64,000 nt of DNA from Haematospirillum sp. H4485 (lineage in GTDB: Bacteria > Pseudomonadota > Alphaproteobacteria > Rhodospirillales > Rhodospirillaceae): positions 186,001-250,000 of the forward strand of contig NZ_JAAVSY010000001.1 in the NCBI RefSeq assembly GCF_012102745.1. The letters run 5' to 3'. Position 1 is the first letter of the stretch, and each line of letters begins with the position of its first letter. The notes under the pieces are model-generated. The model did not search any database and had not been told where the DNA came from. It saw only the letters and a list, made by a program, of their open reading frames with translations. Shown in pieces: positions 10,787-19,800 of the stretch. Made by a program: the position numbers and the translations under genes.

Positions 10787-13153
10787 TTGTCTGGTCGTTC
10801 TTATCCCGCCCTTGTGGCTCCTGTGCTGACGCTGACAGCTGTCGGGGCACTTGCTTTCGCTTTTTCTCCCGGTTTGGTCCTGTCCGAGGCCCATGCCCGC
10901 CCTGCTTCGATTCAGGATTCTGCTGCTGTTGCCCTTTCTGAGATCCGGGTCGAGGGGAATCAGAGAATTGAGGCTGAAACAGTCAAGGCCTATATGACGC
11001 TTCGTCCCGGTGACAAACTGGGGTCCGACAGTCTTGATGGGTCTTTGAAGAGTTTGTTTGCAACTGGTCTTTTTGCCGATGTTTCAATCACTCGTAGTGG
11101 TTCTGCCCTTCTTGTGAAGGTTGTGGAAAATCCGATCATTAATCGCGTTGTTTTCGAAGGTAACAGACGGATTGATGAGAAGAAGCTTCAGGCAGAATTG
11201 CAGCTGCGGCCCCGCCACGTTTATACCAGAACCAAGGTTCAGGAAGATGTGAAGCGCGTTCTGGATGTCTATCGGCGCAGCGGGCGTTTTGCTGTTACAG
11301 TCGAACCCAAGGTCATAGAGCTTGAGCAAAATCGCGTTGACTTGGTCTTTGAGGTCAATGAGGGACCGTCCACATACGTTCAGAGGATTAATTTTGTCGG
11401 AAACAAGAAATACTCTGATGATCTTCTGAAGGAGATGATTGCGACCAAGGAAGAGCGTTGGTATCGTTTCCTGTCTTCTTCCGATACATACGATCCCGAT
11501 CGTATGAACTATGACCGCGAACTGCTGCGTCGGTTCTATCTGCGTCAGGGATACTCTGATTTCCGGGTCATTTCTTCAGTTGCAGAGTTGACCCCCGATC
11601 GTTCCGGTTTTTTCATGACCTTTACGATCGATGAAGGTGAGCGCTATACGTTCGGAGAGCAAAAGATAGAGATTGCGCTTCCGGATATGGATGCTGTTGA
11701 TTTGTCTTCTGTGATCGTCGGGCAGCAGGGCGATTGGTATAATGCGGATTATGTCGAGGAAACCGTTCAGGCGCTGACTGATGCTGTTGGTGCTTTGGGA
11801 TATGCCTTTGTTGATGTGCGCCCACGCGTGAAACGTGACCGCAAATCCCGTGTTATCGATATTGTTTACGAGATTCAGGAAGGTCCGCGGGTCTACGTTG
11901 ATCGTATCGATATCTCAGGCAACATGCGGACTCTTGACAGTGTTGTGCGTCGTGAGATGCAGCTTGTTGAAGGCGATGCCTTTAATTCGGCGCGTTTGCG
12001 GCGTTCCCGCGAGAAGATCCGCAATCTTGGCTTTTTTGAAAAAGTTGAAGTGACCAATGTTCCTTCCGAGACTGCGCCGGACCAAACAACGGTCAAGGTT
12101 GACGTACGCGAACGTTCAACTGGAAGCCTGATGTTTGGCGTCGGATGGTCCAGTAGTGATGGCGCCCTGTTCAATACATCCCTAAGTGAGCGTAACCTGC
12201 TCGGCAAGGGACAAGATGTTCGGCTCTCGTTAACGGCTGCCGAGCGCAAGCAGGAAGTTGAACTTGGTTTCACAGAACCTTACTTCCTCGACCGTCCTTT
12301 GGCTGCTGGCTTTGATGTCTTTGTTCGTGAGCGTGATCGGCAGCGCGAGTCATCTTATGACATCAAGGAAATGGGTGTTGGTTTACGCTTGGGATTTGAT
12401 TACGACGAACACTGGCGCCAAGGGCTTCGCTACACGATCAGTGAAACTGAAATTACCAAGGTCAAGGCCACGGCTTCGCGTTATTTGCGTGGGGCTCGTC
12501 AATCCGGATCTGCCAGTCGGATTAATGAAGGAAAGAGCGTTTTGTCCATGGTCGGGCAGACCCTTTCCTATGACCGTCGCGACAATGTGATAGAGCCGAA
12601 GGAAGGCTATATCGTGCGTCTGAGTACGGATGTTGCCGGTGCTGGCGGCAGCGAAAAGTTTGTCAGGGGTGCGCTCGACGCGCAGCAGTATATTTCGGTT
12701 ACCGACGATACTGTTTTGATGCAGCAGGGTATGATTGGTGCTGTTGAAGGACTTGGGCAGGATGTTCGTTTCGTAAGAAATTACTACTTGGGCGGTGACA
12801 ATCTGCGTGGCTTCAAGTACGGAGGTGCAGGTCCCCGTGATAAGTTGACGGGTGACTCCTTTGGTGCCAAGTGGATTGCTGCCGGTACGACAGAGCTTCG
12901 TTTTCCTCTTGGTTTGCCTGAGGAGTTAGGCATATCTGCCAAGTCATTCATCGACTATGGTATTTCAGGCGAACCAGACGGTGTGCTTGCATCTGAGATC
13001 AATAAATCCAGTAAGGCGCGCGTTTCTGCTGGTGTGGGGTTGGTCTGGAAATCTCCGATGGGGCCAGTCAGTATCGATCTTGCCCAAGCGCTGGTAAAAG
13101 AAAATTATGATAAGACAGAGTTCTTCCGCTTTAACTTCGGAACCCGTTTCTGA
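10787..13153 (+). CDS. bamA: Outer membrane protein assembly factor BamA
   Basis: BamA is the Omp85-family core of the BAM complex, which inserts beta-barrel proteins into the outer membrane. About 788 aa. A signal peptide ending near SEAHA is followed by five POTRA domains, the first beginning at LSEIRVEGNQRI. The C-terminal Omp85 barrel contains the lid-lock motif as DNLRGFKYGG and ends in phenylalanine after NFGT. The start is uncertain: the frame opens at TTG 10760 without a visible ribosome site, whereas TTG 10787 has GGGGG 5 nt upstream. Its stop overlaps the next gene (TGATG). Confidence 0.94.
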   Translation: MSGRSYPALVAPVLTLTAVGALAFAFSPGLVLSEAHARPASIQDSAAVALSEIRVEGNQRIEAETVKAYMTLRPGDKLGSDSLDGSLKSLFATGLFADVSITRSGSALLVKVVENPIINRVVFEGNRRIDEKKLQAELQLRPRHVYTRTKVQEDVKRVLDVYRRSGRFAVTVEPKVIELEQNRVDLVFEVNEGPSTYVQRINFVGNKKYSDDLLKEMIATKEERWYRFLSSSDTYDPDRMNYDRELLRRFYLRQGYSDFRVISSVAELTPDRSGFFMTFTIDEGERYTFGEQKIEIALPDMDAVDLSSVIVGQQGDWYNADYVEETVQALTDAVGALGYAFVDVRPRVKRDRKSRVIDIVYEIQEGPRVYVDRIDISGNMRTLDSVVRREMQLVEGDAFNSARLRRSREKIRNLGFFEKVEVTNVPSETAPDQTTVKVDVRERSTGSLMFGVGWSSSDGALFNTSLSERNLLGKGQDVRLSLTAAERKQEVELGFTEPYFLDRPLAAGFDVFVRERDRQRESSYDIKEMGVGLRLGFDYDEHWRQGLRYTISETEITKVKATASRYLRGARQSGSASRINEGKSVLSMVGQTLSYDRRDNVIEPKEGYIVRLSTDVAGAGGSEKFVRGALDAQQYISVTDDTVLMQQGMIGAVEGLGQDVRFVRNYYLGGDNLRGFKYGGAGPRDKLTGDSFGAKWIAAGTTELRFPLGLPEELGISAKSFIDYGISGEPDGVLASEINKSSKARVSAGVGLVWKSPMGPVSIDLAQALVKENYDKTEFFRFNFGTRF

Positions 13154-13752
13154 TGTGTTTGCGGTATTTTGTCCGGGTTTCTCTTTCCTGCTTTGCCTTG
13201 CTGCTTCAGGTCTCTTTGGCTTATGCAGGGCGTGAGGAGTATGCTTTCGGTGTTCTGGATCAGCAAAAGATCATGGCGGAGTCCTCGGCGGCTCGTATGG
13301 TTTTTGCTGACCGGGACAGGTACCAAGAGGTCTATCAAGGTGAAACTGCAAAGCAGGAGAAGAAACTGAGGGCTGAGGATGAGTCCCTCTTGAAACTTCG
13401 TACCACGCTTTCTCCGGAGGAGTTTGCTCGCCGCCAACAAGCGTTCCAGGCGCGTGTGACGCGTTTCCAGAAGCAGGTTCAGGCCAAGCGTGCTGCTTTG
13501 GAGCGTGCTTTTGCCAAGGCGATGGCTGAGGTGCAGTCTGCCTTAATAAAGATTGTGCATGGTGTGGCGCAGGAAAAGGGCATGGGCGTTATTTTTTACC
13601 GGTCCCAAGTTTTTCTTTTTGACCCACGGGTTGATATTACAGATGAAGTTCTGGAGCGTTTGAACAGAGATCTTCCGCGTCTTTCAATGTTGGATCCTTC
13701 GATGCTGGCGGATCGGGAAGAAGACGGCGGGATGCTGGAAGGAGAGAGGTAG
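13153..13752 (+). CDS. OmpH/Skp family periplasmic chaperone
   Basis: Skp-like chaperones hold unfolded outer-membrane proteins in the periplasm and feed them to BamA, which is encoded immediately upstream with an overlapping start. The protein is 199 aa with a signal peptide cleaved after about AYA (residue 25). A beta-strand with [10 protein letters not shown] begins the conserved OmpH domain. A long charged helical stretch from about 50 to 130 forms the tentacle coiled coil. The C-terminus is longer and more acidic than E. coli Skp. The position between bamA and lpxD matches the usual order. Confidence 0.9.
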   Translation: MCLRYFVRVSLSCFALLLQVSLAYAGREEYAFGVLDQQKIMAESSAARMVFADRDRYQEVYQGETAKQEKKLRAEDESLLKLRTTLSPEEFARRQQAFQARVTRFQKQVQAKRAALERAFAKAMAEVQSALIKIVHGVAQEKGMGVIFYRSQVFLFDPRVDITDEVLERLNRDLPRLSMLDPSMLADREEDGGMLEGER

Positions 13753-13756
13753 TTCG

Positions 13757-14776
13757 TTGGCTGACCCACGTTTCTTCAACAAGGCTGGCCCTTTTCGTCT
13801 GGTTGATCTTGCTGCGGCCGCAGATGCAGAGATCTCTGACCAGAGCAAGGAGCTGGTGATACATGATGTTGCCCCTTTGTCAACGGCCGGGGCCGGTCAT
13901 CTTTCTTTTCTGGATAACCGGGCTTATTTGCCTCAGTTTCGCTCTACCAAGGCGGCGGCCTGTGTTGTGCACCCATCGCACCGTGATGCAGCGCCTCCGG
14001 GGGTTGCCCTGTTATTCAGCAATGATCCATATCGGGCTTATGCCAAGATAGCCTCGCTTTTTTACCCTGGTTCCCACCTAGGGCCGAGTGTCCACCCGTC
14101 AGCTGTCCTTGATTCTTCAGCCAGCCTCGGCGACGGCGTTGTTATTGAAGCCGGCGCTGTTGTTGGTGCTCGTGTTTCTATTGGAGCGGGGACAGTCATC
14201 GGGCCCAATGCTGTTATTGGTACGGGGGTTGTTCTGGGCAGGGGATGCGTGGTTGGCGCCAATGCGTCCGTTACGCACACGGTTGCGGGGGACAAGGTTA
14301 TTATCTATCCGGGCTGCCGTATTGGTCAGGATGGTTTTGGCTTTGCGATGGGTGCAGCCGGGCATTTGAAGGTTCCCCAGCTGGGTCGTGTTGTTATTGG
14401 GGACGATGTGGAAATTGGTGCGAATGCAACAATTGACCGTGGCTCTGGCCCCGATACGGTTATTGGGTCTGGTTGCCGGATTGATAATCTTGTCCAGATT
14501 GCCCATAACGTTGAGGTAGGGGCTGGTTCTGTCATCGTTTCCCAAGTTGGAATATCGGGCAGCACAAAGCTTGGCAAAGGTGTTGTTATTGGTGGTCAGG
14601 GTGGCATTGCCGGTCATCTGGTGATTGGTGATGGTGCTCAGATTGCGGCGCAGTCTGGCGTGATGCGCGATGTTGATGCGCGCACGGTGGTGATGGGGTA
14701 TCCCGCCAGGCCGATCAAGGAGTTCTGGCGCGAGGTTGCTGCTTTGGGCAAGTTGATTTCCCGTCGGTCCTCCTAG
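13757..14776 (+). CDS. lpxD: UDP-3-O-(3-hydroxyacyl)glucosamine N-acyltransferase
   Basis: LpxD adds the second hydroxyacyl chain in lipid A synthesis in the cytoplasm. The product is 339 aa. An N-terminal uridine-binding domain (about 1-100, with [12 protein letters not shown]) is followed by left-handed beta-helix hexapeptide repeats from about 115 to 310, with [12 protein letters not shown] holding the likely catalytic His. The start is TTG 13757, because GGAGAG lies just upstream and the conserved N-terminus leaves no closer ATG. It sits 4 nt after the Skp-like gene. Confidence 0.95.
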   Translation: MADPRFFNKAGPFRLVDLAAAADAEISDQSKELVIHDVAPLSTAGAGHLSFLDNRAYLPQFRSTKAAACVVHPSHRDAAPPGVALLFSNDPYRAYAKIASLFYPGSHLGPSVHPSAVLDSSASLGDGVVIEAGAVVGARVSIGAGTVIGPNAVIGTGVVLGRGCVVGANASVTHTVAGDKVIIYPGCRIGQDGFGFAMGAAGHLKVPQLGRVVIGDDVEIGANATIDRGSGPDTVIGSGCRIDNLVQIAHNVEVGAGSVIVSQVGISGSTKLGKGVVIGGQGGIAGHLVIGDGAQIAAQSGVMRDVDARTVVMGYPARPIKEFWREVAALGKLISRRSS

Positions 14777-14809
14777 CGCCGTGTTTTTGAGATAGATGGG
14801 CAGATAGAG

Positions 14810-15295
14810 ATGACAAATAATTTAGCCAAAGAGATGCCAGCGTCGTCCGTTGATTTTGAGCGGATCGATGTGGAACGGATCATGGAGATGATCCCGCACC
14901 GTTACCCCATGTTGATGGTGGATTGTCTTGAGAATGTATGTCTTGGGCTTTCGGCTGTCGGTGTGAAGAATGTTTCGGTTAACGAGCCGTTTTTTCAGGG
15001 GCATTTTCCCGGGCGTCCCGTTATGCCCGGCGTGCTGATTGTTGAAGCCATGGCCCAGACATCGGCTGTTCTTGTTGTTGCTACCTTGGGCGAGGCCGCA
15101 GAGGGCAAGCTGGTGTACTTCATGAGTGTGGAGAATGCAAAGTTCCGCCGGCCTGTTGTTCCCGGTGATCGTCTGGAACTGCATGTCTTCAAGGAGCATG
15201 CCCGCAAGAATGTGTGGAAGTTCCGGGCGGAGGGACGTGTTGGCAATACCGTTGTTGCCGAGGCAACATATGCGGCCATGATTATGGATAGTTGA
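14810..15295 (+). CDS. fabZ: 3-hydroxyacyl-ACP dehydratase FabZ
   Basis: FabZ dehydrates 3-hydroxyacyl-ACP in fatty-acid elongation and so competes with LpxA and LpxD for hydroxyacyl-ACP. The protein is 161 aa. The hot-dog fold shows MIPHRYPMLMVD and the active-site stretch GHFPGRPVMPGVLIVEAMAQ with catalytic His and Glu. The N-terminus is slightly longer than in E. coli. The gene lies between lpxD and lpxA, as in most Gram-negative bacteria. Confidence 0.97.
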   Translation: MTNNLAKEMPASSVDFERIDVERIMEMIPHRYPMLMVDCLENVCLGLSAVGVKNVSVNEPFFQGHFPGRPVMPGVLIVEAMAQTSAVLVVATLGEAAEGKLVYFMSVENAKFRRPVVPGDRLELHVFKEHARKNVWKFRAEGRVGNTVVAEATYAAMIMDS

Positions 15296-15302
15296 TGCCA
15301 CT

Positions 15303-16106
15303 ATGCCCTTGATACACCCCACCGCAATCATTGATCCTGCTGCCCGCCTTGCAGAGGGCGTTTCTGTTGGAGCGTTTTCTGTCATAGGTCCCGATGTCGA
15401 ACTGGGGGAGGGTGTTTCTGTCTCTTCGCACGTTGTTATCGGTGGAAGAACCAGCATCGGGTCCGGTACCCGTATTTTTCCCTTTGCTTCAATAGGGCTG
15501 GCTCCCCAGGATCTCAAGTACAAGGGTGAGCCGTCCCGGCTTGAGATTGGGCGCGATTGCCTTGTCCGTGAACATGTAACCGTGAACATTGGCACAGAAG
15601 GTGGGGGAATGCTGACTTCTGTTGGTGATCAGGTCATGTTGGCTGTGGGATGCCACGTGGCTCACGATTGCCGGATTGGCCGTGGTGTTCTGGTTATGAA
15701 TCACGTGCTGTTGGGTGGACATGTCGAGATCGATGATTTTGCCGTTATTGGTGGTGGCGCTGCCGTTCATCAGTTTGTCCGCATAGGATGCCATGCCATG
15801 GTTGGTGGGTTATCAGGTGTGGAAGGTGACATTATTCCCTATGGTACGGTTATGGGAAATCGTGCCCGTTTGGAAGGCCTGAATCTTGTTGGTCTCAAAC
15901 GTCGGGGTTTTGGGCGAGCTGATATTCATAGCCTGAGAAGTGCGTTCAAGATATTATTTCAGGCTGGTGACAGCACAGGGGTATTGTCTGAACGCATAGA
16001 GGATGTCCGCTCTCGTTGGCCGGATTGCGAGCCTGTTCAGGTTGTTGTCCGTTTCCTGGATACAGATTCCTCCCGGTCGTTTTGTCGGCCGATGGACCAT
16101 GGGTGA
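15303..16106 (+). CDS. lpxA: Acyl-ACP--UDP-N-acetylglucosamine O-acyltransferase
   Basis: LpxA carries out the first acylation of lipid A synthesis. The 267-aa protein starts IHPTAIIDPAARLAEG and contains successive hexapeptide repeats forming the beta-helix. HVAHDCRIG carries the catalytic His and MVGGLSGVEGDIIPYG matches the substrate region. A helical C-terminal domain follows. It starts 7 nt after fabZ and overlaps lpxI by 8 nt. Confidence 0.97.
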   Translation: MPLIHPTAIIDPAARLAEGVSVGAFSVIGPDVELGEGVSVSSHVVIGGRTSIGSGTRIFPFASIGLAPQDLKYKGEPSRLEIGRDCLVREHVTVNIGTEGGGMLTSVGDQVMLAVGCHVAHDCRIGRGVLVMNHVLLGGHVEIDDFAVIGGGAAVHQFVRIGCHAMVGGLSGVEGDIIPYGTVMGNRARLEGLNLVGLKRRGFGRADIHSLRSAFKILFQAGDSTGVLSERIEDVRSRWPDCEPVQVVVRFLDTDSSRSFCRPMDHG

Positions 16107-16941
16107 GTATACTGTGGTTCTGGGGATTGTAGCGGGAAGCGGTGATCTCCCTGCCCAAGCAGCAGATGTGTGCCGTCAGGGTGGCCGCCCCTATTTTGTA
16201 CTGGCTCTCAAGGGTTATGCTGAGCCGTCTTGGGTTGGCACCCATCCTCATGCGTGGGTTCGCTTGGGGGCAGCCGCAGAGGGTTTTGCGGCACTGAAAA
16301 AGGCTGGCGTTACAGATGTTGTGATGATTGGCGCAGTTCGGCGTCCGGGGTTTTTCGACTTGTGTCCGGATTGGCGTGCTGCCCGGCTTTTTGCCCGGAT
16401 TGGTCTACGGGCACTGGGCGATGACGGTTTGCTTCGGGCTGTGATTGCCGAGTTTGAAGCAGAGGGGTTCAGGGTTATCGGCATCGATGATGTGTTGCGT
16501 GATGTCGTGATGCCACGCGGGGTTCTAGGCCGTTATTCTCCTGATAACCAAGCCCGGCAGGATATCATAAGGGGAGCTGAGGTGGCGCGGGGCCTTGGTC
16601 TTCTTGATGTCGGACAAGGTGTCGTGGTTCAGCAAGGCATTGTGTTGGCTGTCGAGGCGGTCGAAGGGACAGATGTGATGCTGTCCCGTTGCTTGGATTT
16701 GCGCAGGGACGGGAACGGAGGCATTCTTGTCAAAATGCGTAAACCCGGCCAGGAGCAGCGTACAGATCTCCCTACAATTGGTCCGGAAACCGTTCGGGCT
16801 GCCTTTGCTGCCGGTTTGCGCGGTGTGGCCGTTCAGAGCGGAGCTGGCCTGCTTGTTCATCGTAGTGAAGCCATTTCTGAAGCAGATCGGCTGGGATTAT
16901 TTGTTGTTGGGGTTGATGAAGCAGGGCACGTGCTGGCATGA
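16099..16941 (+). CDS. lpxI: UDP-2,3-diacylglucosamine diphosphatase LpxI
   Basis: LpxI hydrolyses UDP-2,3-diacylglucosamine to lipid X. It is the alphaproteobacterial replacement for LpxH and belongs to the family formerly called DUF1009. The protein is 280 aa from ATG 16099. The N-terminal domain has LGIVAGSGDLPAQAAD. The conserved C-terminal region contains GQGVVVQQGIVLAVEAVEGTD and VDLPTIGPETV-like sequence (RTDLPTIGPETV), with KPGQEQRTDLPT. The start lies inside the end of lpxA and the stop overlaps lpxB (ATGA), so the lpx genes are tightly coupled. Confidence 0.95.
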   Translation: MGEYTVVLGIVAGSGDLPAQAADVCRQGGRPYFVLALKGYAEPSWVGTHPHAWVRLGAAAEGFAALKKAGVTDVVMIGAVRRPGFFDLCPDWRAARLFARIGLRALGDDGLLRAVIAEFEAEGFRVIGIDDVLRDVVMPRGVLGRYSPDNQARQDIIRGAEVARGLGLLDVGQGVVVQQGIVLAVEAVEGTDVMLSRCLDLRRDGNGGILVKMRKPGQEQRTDLPTIGPETVRAAFAAGLRGVAVQSGAGLLVHRSEAISEADRLGLFVVGVDEAGHVLA

Positions 16942-18116
16942 CGTCTGATATCCCCCTGTTTTTTATTGTCACCGGCGAACCTTCGGGCGATGTCTTGGGC
17001 GCGCGCCTGATGGCTGCCCTGAAGCAGGCGACGGGGGGACGTATTCGTTTTATGGGGGTTGGCGGTGAAAGTATGGCTGCCGAGGGGCTGGAAAGTCTTG
17101 TTGATCAGTCTGAGTTGGCCGTTATGGGGCTGGTCGAGGTTATTCCCCGTATCCCGCGTGTTCTTGCTATCATTCGCAGTCTCACAGATCGCATCGTGCA
17201 AGAGTCACCTGTTGCGCTGATTACAGTTGACTCATGGGGGTTTACGGGCCGTTTGCAGCGCTCGGTTGCCAAAGCATCTCCGTCTGTGCGGCGTATTCAT
17301 TATGTTGCTCCCATGGTATGGGCGTGGAAAGAAACTCGTGCCAAAACAGTTGCCCGTACGGTACAAGCGCTTTTGTGTCTTCTTCCCAATGAACCTGCTT
17401 GGTTCCGCCCTTATGGCTTGGAGTGCTGTCACGTTGGGCATCCTGTTGTTGGAAGCGGGGCGGACAAGGGAGATGGTGATCTTTTTCGTGCACGGCATAA
17501 TATAGACCCGAATAGTCCTTTGCTTTGTGTTTTGCCTGGCAGCCGCCATAGCGAAACGTCGCGTCTGTTGCCTATTCTGAAGGATGTTGTAACGTCCTTG
17601 GTGGCCAAAAGCCCCGATCTGGTTGTTGTTGTGCCAACGGTGGCAACCGTTTCGGCCATGGTTGCAGAGGCTGTAACGGATTGGCCGGCAAGGGTTGTAC
17701 TTGTACGGGGGGAGCAGGATCGCTATGCCGCATTTGCAGCTTCAACTGCGGCTGTTGCTGCCTCGGGTACGGTGACGCTGGAGTTGGCAATGGCCAACGT
17801 TCCGCATTGTGTTATCTATCGCGTTGCTCCCCTGACAGCGTGGATCTTCAGGCGCCTGACCCGGCTTCGCTTTGTTAATTTGATCAATATTGTACGTGAT
17901 TGCGAGATTGTGCCCGAGCTTCTGCAGGAGAAGTGTGTATCAGAGCGTATTGCGCCTGTTGTTCAGGCTCTTTTATATGATTCGCCGCAAAGAGAAGCGC
18001 AGCGCCTTGAATTTGCCCAATCCTTGCGCTACTTGGCCGGTGGAGATGGTGATCCTGCGGATCGTGCCGCTGCTGCCGTCTTGGAGTTTTCTGGTGTTCA
18101 GCATCCTGTTCCGTAA
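16938..18116 (+). CDS. lpxB: Lipid-A-disaccharide synthase
   Basis: LpxB is a GT19 glycosyltransferase that joins lipid X to UDP-diacylglucosamine to make the lipid A disaccharide. The protein is 392 aa. It opens with FFIVTGEPSGDVLGARL. APMVWAWKETRAKTV and LPGSRHSET (nucleotide site) are clear, as is ASGTVTLELA near residue 275. It overlaps lpxI by 4 nt and closes the lipid A cluster. Confidence 0.97.
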   Translation: MTSDIPLFFIVTGEPSGDVLGARLMAALKQATGGRIRFMGVGGESMAAEGLESLVDQSELAVMGLVEVIPRIPRVLAIIRSLTDRIVQESPVALITVDSWGFTGRLQRSVAKASPSVRRIHYVAPMVWAWKETRAKTVARTVQALLCLLPNEPAWFRPYGLECCHVGHPVVGSGADKGDGDLFRARHNIDPNSPLLCVLPGSRHSETSRLLPILKDVVTSLVAKSPDLVVVVPTVATVSAMVAEAVTDWPARVVLVRGEQDRYAAFAASTAAVAASGTVTLELAMANVPHCVIYRVAPLTAWIFRRLTRLRFVNLINIVRDCEIVPELLQEKCVSERIAPVVQALLYDSPQREAQRLEFAQSLRYLAGGDGDPADRAAAAVLEFSGVQHPVP

Positions 18117-18136
18117 TTTTCAAGGGGAGACGGAGT

Positions 18137-18529
18137 ATGACGTTTCAATTTCTGCATACTATGATCCGTATCCTGAATCTGGAAGCCTCGGTTGATTTTT
18201 ATACTCGCCACCTTGGTATGCAGCTGCTGCGTCGTCGTGATTATCCTGAAGGGCGCTTTACGCTGGTGTTCGTTGGCTACGGCGAAGAAGATGACCATAC
18301 TGTCCTGGAGTTAACCCACAATTGGGATCAGACTGAGCCGTATGAGATTGGGACTGGTTTTGGCCACCTTGCCTTGGGTGTCCAGGATGTTTATGCAACC
18401 TGTGAATCCCTGAGAGCCGAGGGTGTGCGTATCACACGTGAGCCAGGTCCGATGAAGCATGGCAAGACGTTGATCGCATTCATCGAAGATCCTGATGGGT
18501 ATAAAATAGAGTTGATTCAGAAGACGTAG
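18137..18529 (+). CDS. gloA: Lactoylglutathione lyase (glyoxalase I)
   Basis: GloA isomerises the hemithioacetal of methylglyoxal and glutathione to lactoylglutathione. The 130-aa size is normal for a bacterial single-domain enzyme. All four metal ligands of the family can be assigned: His7, Glu58, His77 and Glu125. The motifs RILNLEASVDFYTRHLGM and ELTHNWD are canonical. GGGGAGACGG precedes the ATG. It starts 20 nt after lpxB and may be read from the same transcript. Confidence 0.95.
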   Translation: MTFQFLHTMIRILNLEASVDFYTRHLGMQLLRRRDYPEGRFTLVFVGYGEEDDHTVLELTHNWDQTEPYEIGTGFGHLALGVQDVYATCESLRAEGVRITREPGPMKHGKTLIAFIEDPDGYKIELIQKT

Positions 18530-18542
18530 CATCAACTGTGCT

Positions 18543-18592
18543 TATGCTGTTCTGTGTCTGCCCAAGAAAGGAACAGCATAATTGATCATTCT
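18543..18592 (+). terminator. Putative terminator after gloA
   Basis: A 10-bp perfect inverted repeat (18543-18552 with 18571-18580) with an 18-nt loop is followed by an AT-rich stretch. It would close the long lpx-gloA unit. The T-run is weak. Confidence 0.5.
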
Positions 18593-18657
18593 TTATATGT
18601 TTAGGTGCTACAATCTGGGCCGGGTCTCAGATCCTTCTCTCTTCCGATGATTTGGGG

Positions 18658-19788
18658 ATGAATTTGTTTAAGCTGGAATCGGTTGCGCGCAAGCCTGTCT
18701 TGATCACGATTGGGGTAGGTCTGGCTTTGGCGTTGGTTATAGGGTTTGGCCTTTTCCGGGAGATAGCGATTGCCAGATTTCTGGCAAACCTACCGGAGCC
18801 GGAGCATGCCGTAGCTGTAACAGTTGCGACCGAAGACCATTGGGATCAAAACATTCCAGCCATTGGTACCCTGGAGGCAGAGCAGGGTGTTCTGGTTTCC
18901 AGTGCGGTTGGCGGTCTTGTGAAGGCTATCAGGGTTTCTTCGGGGGCCTCTGTCAAGGCCGATGATACCTTGGTTGAGCTGGATGCAGACGTTGAGAAAG
19001 CGAATCTACGATCGGCAGAAGCCAAGGTTACGCTACAGCGGCTCACGGTTCAGCGTTTGCGGAGTCTGCGCAAAGTGGATGCGGCCTCTCAGGCCAATCT
19101 TGATGAGGCAGAGGCCAATCTCAATTCCGTTACGGCAGATGCTGAGTCCCTGCGAGCCACAATTGAGCGCAAGGTTATACGTGCCCCCTTTGATGGTGAT
19201 CTCGGGCTTGTGCGTCCAGATCTTGGGCAGTATGTCCAGCCCGGTGATGCCCTTGTAAATCTACAGAATCTTTCAGCAATGCGTCTGAATGCAGGTGTGG
19301 AACAAGATATTCTGCCCTTGTTGAAGATTGGTCAGGCCGTGCATGCATCAGTTGTCGCTTATCCAGGTCAAGTATTTGAGGGAATACTCAGCGCCATGGA
19401 GCCATCTGTTGATGGTAGTGGTTTAGTTCGTATACAGGCAAGTTTTGCCAATGTTGACCGGAAGCTGCGCCCGGGCATGTTTGCAAGAATTGAAATATCC
19501 CGTGGTCAGAGCGAGGCTGTGGTTACGCTGCCGCTTACAGCCGTGACGTACTCTCTGTACGGAGAAACAGTCTATAAAGTTGAAGATGATGGAAGCGGGG
19601 TTCTTCGCTCTGTTCCAACCGTTGTGCGTATAGGGGAGCGTCGTGACGGCCGCGTCCGGATTTTGGAAGGGATCAAGGCCGGCGACCGTGTTGTTGCCGT
19701 TGGTGGGTTTAAACTTTCTCGTGGGGCGCGGATCAAGATTGTTGATGATGGCCGCCTGTCCTCTCCGCCCGTTCTGGGCTTGGATTGA
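18658..19788 (+). CDS. Efflux RND transporter periplasmic adaptor subunit
   Basis: This is a membrane-fusion protein that links an inner-membrane RND pump to an outer-membrane channel. The product is about 376 aa. An N-terminal membrane anchor (about residues 12-35) is followed by the first lipoyl half (QNIPAIGTLEAEQGV), a helical hairpin (about 110-170), the second lipoyl half with VIRAPFDGDLGL, then beta-barrel and membrane-proximal domains. ATG 18658 and TTG 18652 are both possible starts. The pump gene begins 12 nt after the stop. Substrate is unknown; no outer-membrane factor gene is adjacent. Confidence 0.92.
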   Translation: MNLFKLESVARKPVLITIGVGLALALVIGFGLFREIAIARFLANLPEPEHAVAVTVATEDHWDQNIPAIGTLEAEQGVLVSSAVGGLVKAIRVSSGASVKADDTLVELDADVEKANLRSAEAKVTLQRLTVQRLRSLRKVDAASQANLDEAEANLNSVTADAESLRATIERKVIRAPFDGDLGLVRPDLGQYVQPGDALVNLQNLSAMRLNAGVEQDILPLLKIGQAVHASVVAYPGQVFEGILSAMEPSVDGSGLVRIQASFANVDRKLRPGMFARIEISRGQSEAVVTLPLTAVTYSLYGETVYKVEDDGSGVLRSVPTVVRIGERRDGRVRILEGIKAGDRVVAVGGFKLSRGARIKIVDDGRLSSPPVLGLD

Positions 19789-19800
19789 TTGGAGGCCACC